Shown here: in pieces, positions 54,308 to 63,852 of the stretch
Numbering within the stretch: position 1 is the first letter of the stretch
How the letters are laid out: every line of letters begins with the position of its first letter
Assembly (NCBI RefSeq): GCF_000245735.1
Contig: NZ_AHTH01000039.1
Coordinates: forward strand, 1-64,000
Origin: Alishewanella jeotgali KCTC 22429
GTDB taxonomy: Bacteria; Pseudomonadota; Gammaproteobacteria; Enterobacterales; Alteromonadaceae
Direction of reading: 5' to 3'
DNA length: 64,000 nucleotides
Program-made: the position numbers and the translations under genes
The notes under the pieces: generated by a model
The model's database searches: none
Seen by the model: the letters and a program-made list of their open reading frames with translations, nothing else
What the model was told of the DNA's origin: nothing

Positions 54308-56062
54308 TTAACTCACCGGACGCGGTTTTTTGCTTTTCAGCGCTTGCAGCAGCAAATGATATTCCTGCCACTCGGTTTTTGTCAGTTGTTGTAACTTGTC
54401 TTTTCGTTCCAGCGCTTCCAGCCGTTGTTGCAGATATAAATCCTCAATCGAATGAAAGGTATCGAGGAAGTCCTGCGTCAGCTGCTCGGGCGCGATTTGA
54501 TGTTCCCAACTTGCTAACTTTAACAGTATGGTATGCTCTGGCAGATCTCTCCAGTATTCCAGTAATTGCGCTGTGGTAACCCCGGGTTTCGCCAGAATAT
54601 GCTGTTGCAGGCTCAACAATAAATTGATGCCGGGCAAGGCTGCATCGGCCAGCTCGGGGGCATCCGGCATGACCTGCACTAAGCCCGGATTTTGCAGCAA
54701 CAGGGCAATAGCCCGGCGCATTGGCGTAATTTTTAGCGTGGTCGATGGCGCTGTTGGCCGGGCTTTGGCCGGAGCTTTGGCTGTGCGGGCACTTTGGCGG
54801 CCGAGTAAATTATCCAGCTTGCTGCTCAGCTGTTCCTGATAGTAGGTGCCCGGTACCAGCCGGATCAGCTCAGTGGCCTTGGCCGCCAGCGCGGTTTTAC
54901 CGGCATCGGAGCTGGGATCGCTCTCAGCCAGTAAATGCTCAAATAAATATTGACTCAGTGGTTTAGCTTGCCCCAGTCGCTCTAAAAATGCGGCTTTGCC
55001 TTCTTTTTGCACCAGCGAATCCGGGTCTTCACCATCGGGTAAAAATACAAATTTTAGCTCCACACCGTCTTTTAGCTGTGGCAGGGCATTTTGCAGCGCG
55101 CGCCAGGCGGCATCACGGCCGGCGCGGTCACCGTCATAGCAGCAAATCACCTGGCTGGTATAGCGAAACAGCGTATGGAAATGATCTGAGGTCGTGGCGG
55201 TGCCCAAGCAGGCCACCGCAAAGCGGATATCGTGTTCCGCTAGTGCCACTACATCCATATAGCCTTCGACCACCAGTAACCGTTCCAGATGCCCCGGTTG
55301 CTGCCGCGCTTCATACAGGCCATATAGCTCACGACCCTTGTGAAATAGCCGGGTTTCCGGTGAGTTCAGGTATTTAGGCTGGCCATCACCCAGTACCCGA
55401 CCACCAAAAGCAATCACCCGGCCGCGCTTATCGCGAATGGGGAACATCAGGCGGTCACGGAAAAAATCAAACTCGCGGCCGTTATCGTTGCGGCTAATCA
55501 GTTTTAAATCGTAGAGCTGGTCGCGTTTGGCTTTACTGTTGGCGTTAAAATGCTTCAGCAGCCCATCCCAGCTCTCTGGCGCATAACCCAGCTGGTAGTC
55601 GGCAATACTCTGCGCACTCAGGCCACGTCTGGTCAGATAGGCCTGAACCTCTGCGGCTTTCTGATGTTGTTGCAGCTGCTGCTGATAATAACTGGCCGCT
55701 TGTTGCATTAGCGTGTAGTCATCAGCCTGAGCTTGTGGTCTGTTATTAAATTGGCCTTTTTCGCGTGGCACTTCCAGATGCAGATCTTTGGCCAGCTCTT
55801 CGATGGCTTCAACAAATTCCAGCTGCTCAAATTCCATCATAAAGCTGATGGCATTGCCATGTGCGCCGCAGCCAAAGCAATGGTAAAACTGCTTATCCGG
55901 ACTGACCGTAAAAGACGGAGATTTTTCGTTATGAAAAGGGCAGCAGGCCGTGTAATTGCGGCTACCGGCTTTTTTAAGCGGTACGCGCTTATCAATCAGT
56001 TCTACTATGTCCGTACGGGCCAGTAGCTCATCGATAAATTGACGGGGAATTTGTCCTGCCAC
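54308..56062 (-). CDS. dnaG: DNA primase
   Basis: Makes RNA primers at the replication fork. The 584-residue protein has the N-terminal zinc ribbon (TACCPFHNEKSPSF and FYHCFGCGAHG), the RNAP-like catalytic core, the TOPRIM motif LLVVEGYMDVVALAEHDI with YDGDRAGRDA, and a C-terminal DnaB-binding domain. The start is GTG at 56062: it gives the family opening AGQIPRQFIDELLARTD and is preceded by AAGGAC; upstream in-frame ATGs would extend into the rpsU-dnaG hairpin region. Length agrees with E. coli DnaG (581). Confidence 0.97.
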   Translation of the reverse strand: MAGQIPRQFIDELLARTDIVELIDKRVPLKKAGSRNYTACCPFHNEKSPSFTVSPDKQFYHCFGCGAHGNAISFMMEFEQLEFVEAIEELAKDLHLEVPREKGQFNNRPQAQADDYTLMQQAASYYQQQLQQHQKAAEVQAYLTRRGLSAQSIADYQLGYAPESWDGLLKHFNANSKAKRDQLYDLKLISRNDNGREFDFFRDRLMFPIRDKRGRVIAFGGRVLGDGQPKYLNSPETRLFHKGRELYGLYEARQQPGHLERLLVVEGYMDVVALAEHDIRFAVACLGTATTSDHFHTLFRYTSQVICCYDGDRAGRDAAWRALQNALPQLKDGVELKFVFLPDGEDPDSLVQKEGKAAFLERLGQAKPLSQYLFEHLLAESDPSSDAGKTALAAKATELIRLVPGTYYQEQLSSKLDNLLGRQSARTAKAPAKARPTAPSTTLKITPMRRAIALLLQNPGLVQVMPDAPELADAALPGINLLLSLQQHILAKPGVTTAQLLEYWRDLPEHTILLKLASWEHQIAPEQLTQDFLDTFHSIEDLYLQQRLEALERKDKLQQLTKTEWQEYHLLLQALKSKKPRPVS

Positions 56063-56092
56063 TGTTGTCCTTTTTATTCGGGTCTTAGAAAA

Positions 56093-56118
56093 AGACAAAC
56101 CGTGTTCGAAGAACACGG
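56093..56118 (-). terminator. Hairpin between rpsU and dnaG (internal terminator)
   Basis: An eight-base perfect stem (ccgtgttc/gaacacgg) with a three-base loop is followed on the minus strand by a T-rich run (TTTGTCTTTTT). In E. coli an internal terminator at this place lowers dnaG relative to rpsU; this one is likely to do the same. Confidence 0.75.
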
Positions 56119-56181
56119 TGTGCAGATAAAGCATTTAAACCAGGGCTGGTGAGCCCTGCACCGTTATCCGGCAGCTGTAAC

Positions 56182-56397
56182 TTAGTACAGGCGGATACGA
56201 CGTGCGTTTTCGCGAGACATTTTCTTCGCGTGACGCTTAACAGCAGCAGCTTTCTTGCGCTTGCGGATCCACGTTGGTTTTTCGTAGAACTCTTTTGCAC
56301 GTACGTCAGCTAAAACGCCGGCTTTTTCACATGAGCGCTTGAAACGACGCAGGGCTACGTCAAACGGTTCGTTCTCTTTTACTTTAACTACAGGCAT
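56182..56397 (-). CDS. rpsU: 30S ribosomal protein S21
   Basis: Small-subunit protein of 71 residues involved in early initiation. It begins [20 protein letters not shown] and has the very basic C-terminus ([20 protein letters not shown]). It is the first gene of the rpsU-dnaG-rpoD operon and diverges from tsaD, as in E. coli. GGTGAG precedes the ATG. Confidence 0.98.
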   Translation of the reverse strand: MPVVKVKENEPFDVALRRFKRSCEKAGVLADVRAKEFYEKPTWIRKRKKAAAVKRHAKKMSRENARRIRLY

Positions 56398-56459
56398 TAA
56401 ATTCTCACCTCAGGCCAAAACTGGTTTTCGTTAACCAATACGATTAAAAATGGTGCGGT

Positions 56460-56489
56460 ATTCTACGCAAAAAGCACCACTAAAGTAAA
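56460..56489 (-). promoter_or_regulatory. Candidate sigma-70 promoter for rpsU-dnaG-rpoD
   Basis: On the minus strand a TTTACT box (56484-56489) and a TAGAAT box (56460-56465) are 18 bases apart, about 65 bases upstream of the rpsU start. The -10 is close to consensus and the -35 is fair. Position fits the main operon promoter. Confidence 0.45.
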
Positions 56490-56636
56490 GCGCTTGTGCG
56501 ATCTTAAATCAGATCCTCTGGCGACCACGGCGCCAAGCCGCTACAATGCACGTTTTTAAGGGCGAGGAGTATAGCGAAGTGTGCTGCACTTAGCGATCTT
56601 TTTCCCGCTTTAACGCCCGAAATTGAGGTTTAATAC

Positions 56637-57650
56637 ATGCGAGTACTGGGAATAGAAACGTCCTGCGATGAAACCGGCATTGCCATCTACGATGGTGAGC
56701 GCGGCCTGCTTAGCCATGTATTGTATAGCCAAATCCCGCTGCATGCCGATTATGGTGGCGTGGTGCCTGAACTGGCGTCTCGCGATCATGTCCGTAAAAC
56801 CCTGCCACTGATCAAGCAGGCGCTCAGCGAAGCCGGTTTAACCGCCGCCGATATCGATGGCGTCGCCTACACTGCCGGCCCCGGCCTGGCGGGTGCGTTA
56901 CTGGTCGGGGCAACTTTAGGTCGTAGTTTAGCCTTTGCCTGGCAAAAGCCGGCACTGGCGGTACATCATATGGAAGGCCATTTGTTGGCGCCGATGCTGG
57001 AAGAAAAATCGCCACAGTTTCCGTTTCTGGCGTTGCTGGTCTCAGGCGGCCATACCCAGCTGGTGGCGGTGAAAGGTATCGGTCAGTATCAGTTATTGGG
57101 GGAGTCGATAGATGATGCCGCCGGTGAAGCCTTTGATAAAACGGCCAAGCTGATGGGGCTGGATTATCCAGGCGGGCCTTTACTGGCGAAACTTGCCACG
57201 CAGGGCGATGCGAAAAAGTACAGCTTTCCGCGGCCGATGACCGATCGTCCCGGGCTGGATTTTAGCTTTAGTGGCTTAAAAACCGCGGCCTCGATGGTGA
57301 TTCAAAAAGAAGGCAACTCGGCACAGGTGCAGGCTGATATCGCCGCCTCCTTTCAGCAGGCAGTGGTGGATACCTTGCTGATTAAATGCCGCCGTGCTCT
57401 CGAGCAAACCGGCTACAAGCGGCTGGTGATTGCCGGAGGTGTTAGTGCCAATGAATCATTACGCCAGCAACTGGCGGCATTAATGCAAAGCCTGAAAGGG
57501 GAGGTGTTTTATCCACGTAAGGAATTTTGCACCGATAACGGCGCCATGATTGCCTTTGCTGGCTACCAGCGTTTAAAAGCCGGGCAACAACAGGATTTAT
57601 CGATTGGTGTCACGCCACGCTGGCCACTGGAGCAGCTGCCAGCGATTTAA
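56637..57650 (+). CDS. tsaD: tRNA N6-threonylcarbamoyladenosine transferase TsaD
   Basis: Catalytic subunit that, with TsaB and TsaE, puts threonylcarbamoyl on A37 of ANN-reading tRNAs. The 337-residue protein starts [20 protein letters not shown], has the iron-binding histidines in [12 protein letters not shown], and the Kae1/ASKHA motifs [11 protein letters not shown] and [13 protein letters not shown]. Length equals E. coli TsaD. It diverges from rpsU across 239 bases, a conserved gene order. Confidence 0.97.
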   Translation: MRVLGIETSCDETGIAIYDGERGLLSHVLYSQIPLHADYGGVVPELASRDHVRKTLPLIKQALSEAGLTAADIDGVAYTAGPGLAGALLVGATLGRSLAFAWQKPALAVHHMEGHLLAPMLEEKSPQFPFLALLVSGGHTQLVAVKGIGQYQLLGESIDDAAGEAFDKTAKLMGLDYPGGPLLAKLATQGDAKKYSFPRPMTDRPGLDFSFSGLKTAASMVIQKEGNSAQVQADIAASFQQAVVDTLLIKCRRALEQTGYKRLVIAGGVSANESLRQQLAALMQSLKGEVFYPRKEFCTDNGAMIAFAGYQRLKAGQQQDLSIGVTPRWPLEQLPAI

Positions 57651-57672
57651 AGCGGCACTTATTGCAACCTGG

Positions 57673-57699
57673 CAAGCGGGTTATTCGCGAACCCGCTTG
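57673..57699. terminator. Convergent terminator between tsaD and plsY
   Basis: A ten-base perfect inverted repeat (caagcgggtt/aacccgcttg) with a seven-base loop. It overlaps the last codons of plsY and lacks a long T-run, so it may act as a shared weak terminator for both genes. Confidence 0.6.
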
Positions 57700-58286
57700 G
57701 ATTTATCCCAAATCTTACTTTCCTGCCGACGGTAGAGCCGGCGGATATTTTCATGATGGCGGGCAATAATCAGGATACTCAGCATCAGTACTGGCAGAGT
57801 ATAGAGTGGTTTGATCCACCAGGTGAAGAGCGGCGCCAGCGCCACCGTGATTAACGCACCGAGTGATGAATAGCCGGTCAGTAATACTACCAGCAGCCAG
57901 GTGCCAATCAGTAAGCCCGCCAGATCCAGACCAATCGGCATCATGGCGCCAAAGGCGGTAGCCACAGCTTTGCCGCCTTTAAAGCCAAAAAACAGCGGGT
58001 AGATGTGCCCTAAACAAGCACAAATCGCAATAATCCCCAGCCACAGTGGCTCAATTTTCAGAAAGTACGAGCCCCAAACCGGGATAGTGCCTTTTAAAAT
58101 ATCAAACAATAACACCAGCAGAGCGGGCAACTTGCCGCCTAAGCGCAGTACGTTGGTGGTGCCGGGATTGCCTGAGCCATGAAAGCGCGGATCCGGCAGA
58201 CGAAATAGCTGACACACCAGCACAGCCGATGAAATCGAACCCAGCAGGTAAGCAGCTAACATCATGATCAGGATCAGCAGGGTCAT
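57681..58286 (-). CDS. plsY: Glycerol-3-phosphate acyltransferase PlsY
   Basis: Inner-membrane enzyme that uses acyl phosphate to acylate glycerol-3-phosphate, the first step of phospholipid synthesis. The 201-residue protein has five to six helices and the family motifs [30 protein letters not shown] (substrate binding) and [16 protein letters not shown]. The ATG at 58286, with GAGGAA upstream, is preferred over 58304. Divergent from folB, the usual order in gammaproteobacteria. Confidence 0.96.
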   Translation of the reverse strand: MTLLILIMMLAAYLLGSISSAVLVCQLFRLPDPRFHGSGNPGTTNVLRLGGKLPALLVLLFDILKGTIPVWGSYFLKIEPLWLGIIAICACLGHIYPLFFGFKGGKAVATAFGAMMPIGLDLAGLLIGTWLLVVLLTGYSSLGALITVALAPLFTWWIKPLYTLPVLMLSILIIARHHENIRRLYRRQESKIWDKSKRVRE

Positions 58287-58424
58287 TCCGTGGTTCCTCA
58301 GCACCCATTTTTGCGATACTATGACGACAGTTTTATTCGGGCAGCAGAATACGGGTGTTCCTGCATTTTACCTATCCGACCAGCCTACCTGAAACGAAAA
58401 ATAACGCAATGCGGAATTCACCGG

Positions 58425-58787
58425 ATGGATATCGTTTTTATCAAGCAACTTGCCGTTGATACGGTGATCGGCGTTTATGACTGGGAAAAACAGATCAAGC
58501 AGCGCTTACTGCTGGATCTGGAACTCAGTTATGACCTGACCCTGGCCGGACGTAGTGACGAACTGCGTCACACGCTGGACTATGCCGTGATTAGCGAACG
58601 GGTAGTGGCGTTGATTACTGCGCAACCGCTTGAACTGATCGAAACGGTGGCGGAGCGGGTTGCCCAGCTGCTGCTCAGCGAGTTTGCGACCCAGGATGTT
58701 AAAGTCACAGTGTACAAGCCGGGTGCTGTGCCTGCGGCGCAAACCGTTGGTGTCAGCATTCAGCGCAGCCGCGGGGCAATGAGCTGA
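58425..58787 (+). CDS. folB: Dihydroneopterin aldolase
   Basis: Converts dihydroneopterin to 6-hydroxymethyl-dihydropterin in folate synthesis. The 120-residue protein starts MDIVFIKQLAVDTVIGVYDW, the typical FolB opening, which fixes the ATG at 58425 even though the frame is open 135 bases further upstream. Other motifs are LDYAVISERVVALI and LIETVAERVAQLLL. It overlaps the next gene folK by one base (ATGA), so the two folate genes are coupled. Confidence 0.95.
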   Translation: MDIVFIKQLAVDTVIGVYDWEKQIKQRLLLDLELSYDLTLAGRSDELRHTLDYAVISERVVALITAQPLELIETVAERVAQLLLSEFATQDVKVTVYKPGAVPAAQTVGVSIQRSRGAMS

Positions 58788-59275
58788 TGGCGCTGATTTA
58801 TATTAGTGTCGGCTCGAACATCGACCGGGAGTACTATGTGCGCGCCGGTGTGCGTAAACTGGCCGAGCATTTTGGTGCTTTAACCTTATCCTCAGTGTAT
58901 GAAAGTGAAGCGGTCGGTTTTAACGGCGACCCTTTTTATAATCTGGTGGTCGGTGTTGAAACGACGTTGAGTCTGACCGAGTGCATCACGCTGCTAAAAC
59001 AGATTGAAGATCAATTTGGCCGGGTGCGTGGTGCGGAAAAGTTTTGTGGCCGCACCCTGGATCTGGATTTACTGACCTACGATCAACTGGTTTGTCAGCA
59101 GCCGGTGGAGCTGCCACGTGGCGAGATAACCGAAAATGCTTTCGTACTTTGGCCGTTGGCCGAAATTGCCGCGGAACAAATTCATCCGTTAACCCAACTA
59201 AGCTACGCTACTTTGTGGCAAAACTACAACAAACCCCAGAAACTCTGGCCAATTGATTTTTCATGGAGTGACTAA
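58787..59275 (+). CDS. folK: 2-amino-4-hydroxy-6-hydroxymethyldihydropteridine pyrophosphokinase
   Basis: Transfers pyrophosphate from ATP to 6-hydroxymethyl-dihydropterin, the step after FolB. The 162-residue protein has YISVGSNIDREYYVRAGV, the acidic metal-binding motif GRTLDLDLLTYD and PRGEITENAFVLWPLAEIA. This copy is of the shorter Alteromonadales type that lies next to folB; many gammaproteobacteria carry another folK beside panB or pcnB. It is 2 bases from uppP. Confidence 0.92.
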   Translation: MALIYISVGSNIDREYYVRAGVRKLAEHFGALTLSSVYESEAVGFNGDPFYNLVVGVETTLSLTECITLLKQIEDQFGRVRGAEKFCGRTLDLDLLTYDQLVCQQPVELPRGEITENAFVLWPLAEIAAEQIHPLTQLSYATLWQNYNKPQKLWPIDFSWSD

Positions 59276-59277
59276 TC

Positions 59278-60081
59278 TTGAGCATGCTTGAAGTGATTAT
59301 CCTGTCGATTATTCAGGGTATTACCGAATTTTTACCTATTTCTTCCTCCGCCCATTTGATTCTGCCTTCCGCCATTTTCGGCTGGGAAGATCAGGGCATT
59401 GCTTTTGATGTGGCGGTGCATGTCGGCACCTTATTGGCGGTAATGTTGTATTTTCGGCAGGATATCGGCCAACTTACAGTAGGCTGGGTTAACTCTTGCC
59501 GGGGTAAACAAAGCACTTATGGCACGCTAGCCTGGATGGTTATCGCTGCCACTATACCGGCAGGTTTGGCTGGGCTGATTTTTGCCAGCGCCATTGAAAC
59601 CTATTTGCGCTCGCCCTGGGTGATTGCCATTACCACCCTGATCTTCGGCTCCTTACTTTGGTATGCCGATGCCACCGCGAAACAACATACTGTGATGGAA
59701 AAGATGGGCTGGCGCCAGGTGTTGATTATTGGCGTTGCCCAGGCCATTTCGCTGATCCCGGGCACCTCACGCTCAGGGATTACCATGACCGCAGGCTTGA
59801 TGCTGGGGCTGGATCGAGCCAGCGCCGCCCGTTTCTCGTTTTTATTGTCGATCCCGATTATTGTACTGATTGGTGGTTATCAGGCCAGTAAGCTATTAAA
59901 AGAGCCACAAGCCTATGATTTACCCGCGCTGGCTGCTGGCCTGGGTTTATCCTTTATCAGTGCCCTGATTTGTATCCACTTCTTCTTAAAAATTATCAGC
60001 CGGATGGGGATGCTACCCTTTGTTATTTACCGGCTGTTGTTAGGTGCTGGTTTGCTGGTGTTTTTAACCTTCTTTCATTAA
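59278..60081 (+). CDS. uppP: Undecaprenyl-diphosphatase UppP (BacA)
   Basis: Integral membrane phosphatase that recycles undecaprenyl pyrophosphate for peptidoglycan and O-antigen synthesis; extra copies give bacitracin resistance. The 267-residue protein has about eight helices with the two signature loops QGITEFLPISSSAHL and PGTSRSGITMTAGLMLG. The start is TTG at 59278, ten bases after GGAG inside the end of folK; an ATG six bases later is the alternative. It closes the folB-folK-uppP unit. Confidence 0.95.
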   Translation: MSMLEVIILSIIQGITEFLPISSSAHLILPSAIFGWEDQGIAFDVAVHVGTLLAVMLYFRQDIGQLTVGWVNSCRGKQSTYGTLAWMVIAATIPAGLAGLIFASAIETYLRSPWVIAITTLIFGSLLWYADATAKQHTVMEKMGWRQVLIIGVAQAISLIPGTSRSGITMTAGLMLGLDRASAARFSFLLSIPIIVLIGGYQASKLLKEPQAYDLPALAAGLGLSFISALICIHFFLKIISRMGMLPFVIYRLLLGAGLLVFLTFFH

Positions 60082-60151
60082 CGGCATCAGGTTTTGAAGG
60101 CGGAGATGCCTTTGCATTAAATGCTGTTTTTAGCCTGCCGCCAGTGAGACG

Positions 60152-60874
60152 CTAGCGCAGGCTAAAGAAAAATACCAGACCGGCAGTGAATAGATCTTCA
60201 CGACCCGAGCGGTCAAGGCCGTTGCTGTAGCTGACGTCGAGCTGTAACCGCTCTGGGATCAGCTCCGCCAGATAGCCAATTTGATAAAGTGGCCGGCCAG
60301 CCTGTTCACGGTACAGTTCTGCAAATACCCAGTGATTTTCCCGGACGGCAAACTGCGCGGCGACGCCGGCAACCCAGTCGTTTGTTGCGCTATCGCGCTT
60401 CAGGTGGCCCAGGTTGGTATGAATAAGGACGGCGTCATCTGCCAGGCTTCTGGTGTAGGCTAGGTTTAACAGCCAATCACCCTCTTGCCGGGCGTCAGCA
60501 GCAAACTGATAAGCCAGTTGCGCGGTAATACCAAAGCCATTGCTCTCAAGCGTTTTCAGCTCGGTCTTGGCTGCAAAGGCATACTGCTGTGGTTCGCCAC
60601 CCGGTGTTTTGGCAAGGCCAATACCCCATTCCACGCCAAAGGCCTGGCAGGCCGGTATCGCCCAAAATGTATTGGCGCCAGCCTGGCGTTCAACCCAGCT
60701 CTCCAACTGACAGTGGTCGACAAGGGTGGCATCGTCGTTTAGCATTGGTCTACCTGCTAAGGCTGGTAGCGTAATAGCCGCCAGGCTCAGGCTCAGAGCA
60801 AGCCGGGTAAGGACTAACGATTTGGATGGGGCTAAGGTTGCATCATGCAAAGCAACACTGTTCTTATGTCGCAT
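60152..60874 (-). CDS. Outer-membrane-like protein of unknown function
   Basis: A 240-residue protein with a signal peptide (LALSLSLAAITLPALA) and a mature part made of alternating strands, ending in an aromatic residue pattern (LFTAGLVFFFSLR) near that of beta-barrel outer-membrane proteins. Two cysteines (VDHCQLES and IPACQAFG) may pair. I do not recognise a named family, though short proteins of this plan occur in Alteromonadales and Xanthomonads. It lies 34 bases after the CCA gene start side of the minus-strand pair and could share its promoter. Confidence 0.65.
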   Translation of the reverse strand: MRHKNSVALHDATLAPSKSLVLTRLALSLSLAAITLPALAGRPMLNDDATLVDHCQLESWVERQAGANTFWAIPACQAFGVEWGIGLAKTPGGEPQQYAFAAKTELKTLESNGFGITAQLAYQFAADARQEGDWLLNLAYTRSLADDAVLIHTNLGHLKRDSATNDWVAGVAAQFAVRENHWVFAELYREQAGRPLYQIGYLAELIPERLQLDVSYSNGLDRSGREDLFTAGLVFFFSLR

Positions 60875-60908
60875 CTGCCTGTTCCTCTTCGGTTAGGGCA
60901 AGGGTTGA

Positions 60909-62159
60909 TTATTTCAGGCCCTGCAGTCGCAGCTGTTGTAAGCGCGCCTGTTGCAATGCCTCTTTAATCGCCGGGCCTGTGATACCCGTAGCCATGACCT
61001 GTTGCGCTGTTACCTTAAGTGCGGCCTCTGCTAACTGTTGTAAATAAGCCGCCTGCGCATACTCCGCCTGCTCAAAGCCGGTACGGCCGCGCAGATCGGC
61101 GGTGCAGCAGAGCAGGATCTCGTTCAGTCGCTCTGGTTTGCGCCATAAATCTATCGCATTGAAAAACTTCAGCACGGTGCTGGCTTTTAGCTCTTGGGCG
61201 CGGTGCACCAGCTGATGATACTCGCAAACCAGCAGTGCCAGTTCACGGCCACTATTGGGTACCCGTAAGCGCTCACACAGCTGCTGGATTAATGGTAAAC
61301 CCGTATGCTCGTGACCATGATGGGAAGGTAACAGTTCGGTTGGGGTAACACCTTTACCCAGGTCATGCACTAAACTGGCAAAACGGACTTCGATTTTTTC
61401 TGACAGCTTGGCCGCCTGCTCCAGCACCAGCAAGGTATGGACTCCGGTATCAATTTCCGGGTGCCATTTTTCCGGTTGGGGTACGCCCCACAGCGCGGCC
61501 AGCTCGGGCATCAGGGCGTCAAGCGCACCACATTGCTGTAACAACGCAAAGTAAGCGGCCGGGGTTTGTGTCGCAAGCGCTTTGGCAGTTTCGACCCACA
61601 CCCGCTCTGCACTCAGCGTTTGTAGCTCGCCACTGCGACTTAGTTGTTGCATCAAAGCCAGTGTTTGTGGTGCTACCTTAAAACCTAAATGGGCATAGCG
61701 GGCATAAAAGCGGGCAACCCGCAGAACCCTGAGCGGATCCTCCACAAAGGCAGCAGAGACATGGCGTAGCAGCTTGTGGGCAAGATCCTGCTGTCCGCCA
61801 AAGGGATCAATTAGCTTGCCGTCAGCGGCTTTAGCAATCGCATTAATGGTCAGATCACGACGGGCGAGATCTTGCTCCAGCGTCACATCAGGCGCCGCAT
61901 AGACGTTAAAGCCGGTATAGCCACTGCCGGCTTTACGCTCGGTACGGGCCAGGGCGTATTCTTCTTTGCTTTTCGGATGCAGGAATACCGGGAAATCTTT
62001 ACCCACCTGCTGATAGCCCAGTTCCAGCATCTGCGCCGGGCTGGCGCCGACGACGACATAGTCACGCTCAGTAAAGGGATAGCCCAGCAGTTCGTCGCGC
62101 ACGGCGCCGCCAACAAGATAAATTTGCACACGCTTTCCTGATTGCTGTTTTTTTGCCAT
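60909..62159 (-). CDS. cca: Multifunctional CCA-adding tRNA nucleotidyltransferase
   Basis: Adds and repairs the CCA 3' end of tRNAs. The 416-residue protein has an N-terminal nucleotidyltransferase domain ([30 protein letters not shown] and [12 protein letters not shown]), the tRNA-binding middle, and a C-terminal HD domain with [10 protein letters not shown] and [11 protein letters not shown] that gives phosphatase/phosphodiesterase activity. This is the E. coli type with HD. The N-terminus is ten residues longer than the E. coli form. Divergent from gspA. Confidence 0.95.
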   Translation of the reverse strand: MAKKQQSGKRVQIYLVGGAVRDELLGYPFTERDYVVVGASPAQMLELGYQQVGKDFPVFLHPKSKEEYALARTERKAGSGYTGFNVYAAPDVTLEQDLARRDLTINAIAKAADGKLIDPFGGQQDLAHKLLRHVSAAFVEDPLRVLRVARFYARYAHLGFKVAPQTLALMQQLSRSGELQTLSAERVWVETAKALATQTPAAYFALLQQCGALDALMPELAALWGVPQPEKWHPEIDTGVHTLLVLEQAAKLSEKIEVRFASLVHDLGKGVTPTELLPSHHGHEHTGLPLIQQLCERLRVPNSGRELALLVCEYHQLVHRAQELKASTVLKFFNAIDLWRKPERLNEILLCCTADLRGRTGFEQAEYAQAAYLQQLAEAALKVTAQQVMATGITGPAIKEALQQARLQQLRLQGLK

Positions 62160-62205
62160 TATACCCGCCTTGGCCTAATTTGCAGTGCTGATAAACAGGA
62201 TAGCG

Positions 62206-63135
62206 ATGTATAGCGGATTTTTTGGTTTTAGCAGCCCGCCGTTTTCGATAGCACCCAACCCGGACTTTATGTTTTTAAGCCCCCGCCATGCGGAGGCTTT
62301 GGCACATCTGCGCTTTGGCCTGGGTGATGCCGGTGGTTTTGTGCTGTTAACCGGCGAGGTCGGCACCGGTAAAACCACGGTATCGCGCAGCCTGTTGCAG
62401 GAGCTGGACGAGCAAACCGATGTGGCCTTTATTCTGAACCCTACCTTATCTGAGTTGGAACTATTGGCGGCGATCTGTGATGAGCTTAAGATCCGCTATA
62501 AAAAAACCGACGCCAGCCTGAAGCTACTGGGCGATAAAATTACCCAGCGGCTGCAAAAAAATCATGACGCCGGCAAAAAGACCATCCTGATTATCGATGA
62601 AGCTCAGCATTTACAGCCGGCGGTACTGGAGCAACTGCGGCTGTTGACTAATCTGGAAACCAACACCAAAAAACTGCTACAGGTGATTTTGATTGGTCAG
62701 CCAGAACTGCAACAACTGTTACAGCGCAACGACTTACGGCAGCTGGCACAGCGGATCACCGCCCGTTATCATCTGCTACCGCTTAACCTTAGCGAGGTGC
62801 AGCAGTATGTGCGTTTTCGGCTGAAAGTGGCCGGCTGTGAGCGGCCGGTCTTTAACGACAAGGCAGTGAAAAAGCTGTACGAGCTCAGCGGTGGTATTCC
62901 GCGTTTACTTAACCTGCTGGCTGATCGGGCGTTGTTGGCGGCCTATGGTAAACAGCAAGCGGTGGTGGAAGCCAACGAAGTACAACGCGCTGCGGCCGAG
63001 ATCCTGCCGCTGAATCAAGCGTCGACGACTGAGAAAAGCCTACCAGGCTGGCTCTGGCCGCTATTGGCGCTGTTCGGTATAATTCTGGGCTTCTTACTGG
63101 CAGTACAACTGTTGCCAATCTGGCGCGGAGAATAA
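62206..63135 (+). CDS. gspA: GspA/ExeA family secretion ATPase
   Basis: A 309-residue AAA-type ATPase of the ExeA/GspA family: MYSGFFGFSSPPFSIAPNPD opening, Walker A GEVGTGKTTVSRSLL, Walker B ILIIDEAQHLQPAVLEQL, then a sensor region and one C-terminal membrane helix (LWPLLALFGIILGFLLAVQL). With GspB it inserts the type II secretin GspD through peptidoglycan. MshM-type proteins of MSHA pili are similar but the following gspB gene settles this call. ATG 62206 follows AGGA. No peptidoglycan-binding domain is seen after the helix, unlike ExeA of Aeromonas. Confidence 0.88.
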   Translation: MYSGFFGFSSPPFSIAPNPDFMFLSPRHAEALAHLRFGLGDAGGFVLLTGEVGTGKTTVSRSLLQELDEQTDVAFILNPTLSELELLAAICDELKIRYKKTDASLKLLGDKITQRLQKNHDAGKKTILIIDEAQHLQPAVLEQLRLLTNLETNTKKLLQVILIGQPELQQLLQRNDLRQLAQRITARYHLLPLNLSEVQQYVRFRLKVAGCERPVFNDKAVKKLYELSGGIPRLLNLLADRALLAAYGKQQAVVEANEVQRAAAEILPLNQASTTEKSLPGWLWPLLALFGIILGFLLAVQLLPIWRGE

Positions 63136-63136
63136 T

Positions 63137-63838
63137 ATGTCCATCCTGATGGATGCGTTAAAGCAACAAGCACCGGTAACGGCGCCGGTTTCAAAGTTCT
63201 GGCGCAATCTGGCGATTAGCCTGGCCTTGTTATTGGCAGTGTTAGCGGGGTTTATCGCCGGTTATCTGTTGCTGCCAGGTAAAACAACTGCTGTTGCAGT
63301 TACCGAGCCCGTTGTTACCCCGGCCAGTAGTACTACTATTGCGGCCACACTGCTGCAAGCGCCGGCTGTGGCGGTTGTGCCAGCGCAGCCTGCTAAGGTC
63401 GAAGCGCCGACGCCGATAATCGAAACCCTGCCTGAGGCGCAACCTGTAGTCACGCTAACCACCAATACCGCCCGTGCCGAGCCAGTGGCGCAGCCGGAAC
63501 CGGAAGTATCGGCGGAGCTGCGCGAGCGTTTTGCCAGTGCTCTGGCTGCTAGTGAACAACAGCCACGCGCCGCTGCGTCAGTGACGGCACATAATGCGCC
63601 TGCTCAGGACATCAGTATGCTGGATTTAACCCTGCAGCGCCAATTACCGCGTTTGAAATTTGAGGCGCATGTCTTTGCCACTCAGCCAGCGCAAAGGTGG
63701 GTTAAAGTTAACGGTAAATCTTTACAAGAGGGGCAATGGATTACAGCTGATGTCAGGTTACGGGAGATTACGCCACACTACGTACTATTGGAATTTGGTA
63801 ATACACTTTTTAGTATGCGCGCATTAAGTGAGTGGTAA
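63137..63838 (+). CDS. gspB: GspB-like type II secretion assembly protein
   Basis: A 233-residue inner-membrane protein: short cytoplasmic start MSILMDALKQQ, one membrane helix (LAISLALLLAVLAGFIAGYL), a long linker rich in Ala, Pro and Val, and a C-terminal GspB domain (FEAHVFATQPAQRWVKVNGK and LREITPHYVLLEFGNTLFSM). The same domain is in PulB/ExeB and in GspC-like HR regions. It follows gspA by one base and is coupled with it. Confidence 0.9.
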   Translation: MSILMDALKQQAPVTAPVSKFWRNLAISLALLLAVLAGFIAGYLLLPGKTTAVAVTEPVVTPASSTTIAATLLQAPAVAVVPAQPAKVEAPTPIIETLPEAQPVVTLTTNTARAEPVAQPEPEVSAELRERFASALAASEQQPRAAASVTAHNAPAQDISMLDLTLQRQLPRLKFEAHVFATQPAQRWVKVNGKSLQEGQWITADVRLREITPHYVLLEFGNTLFSMRALSEW

Positions 63839-63852
63839 CCAGGTTTCAGCCA

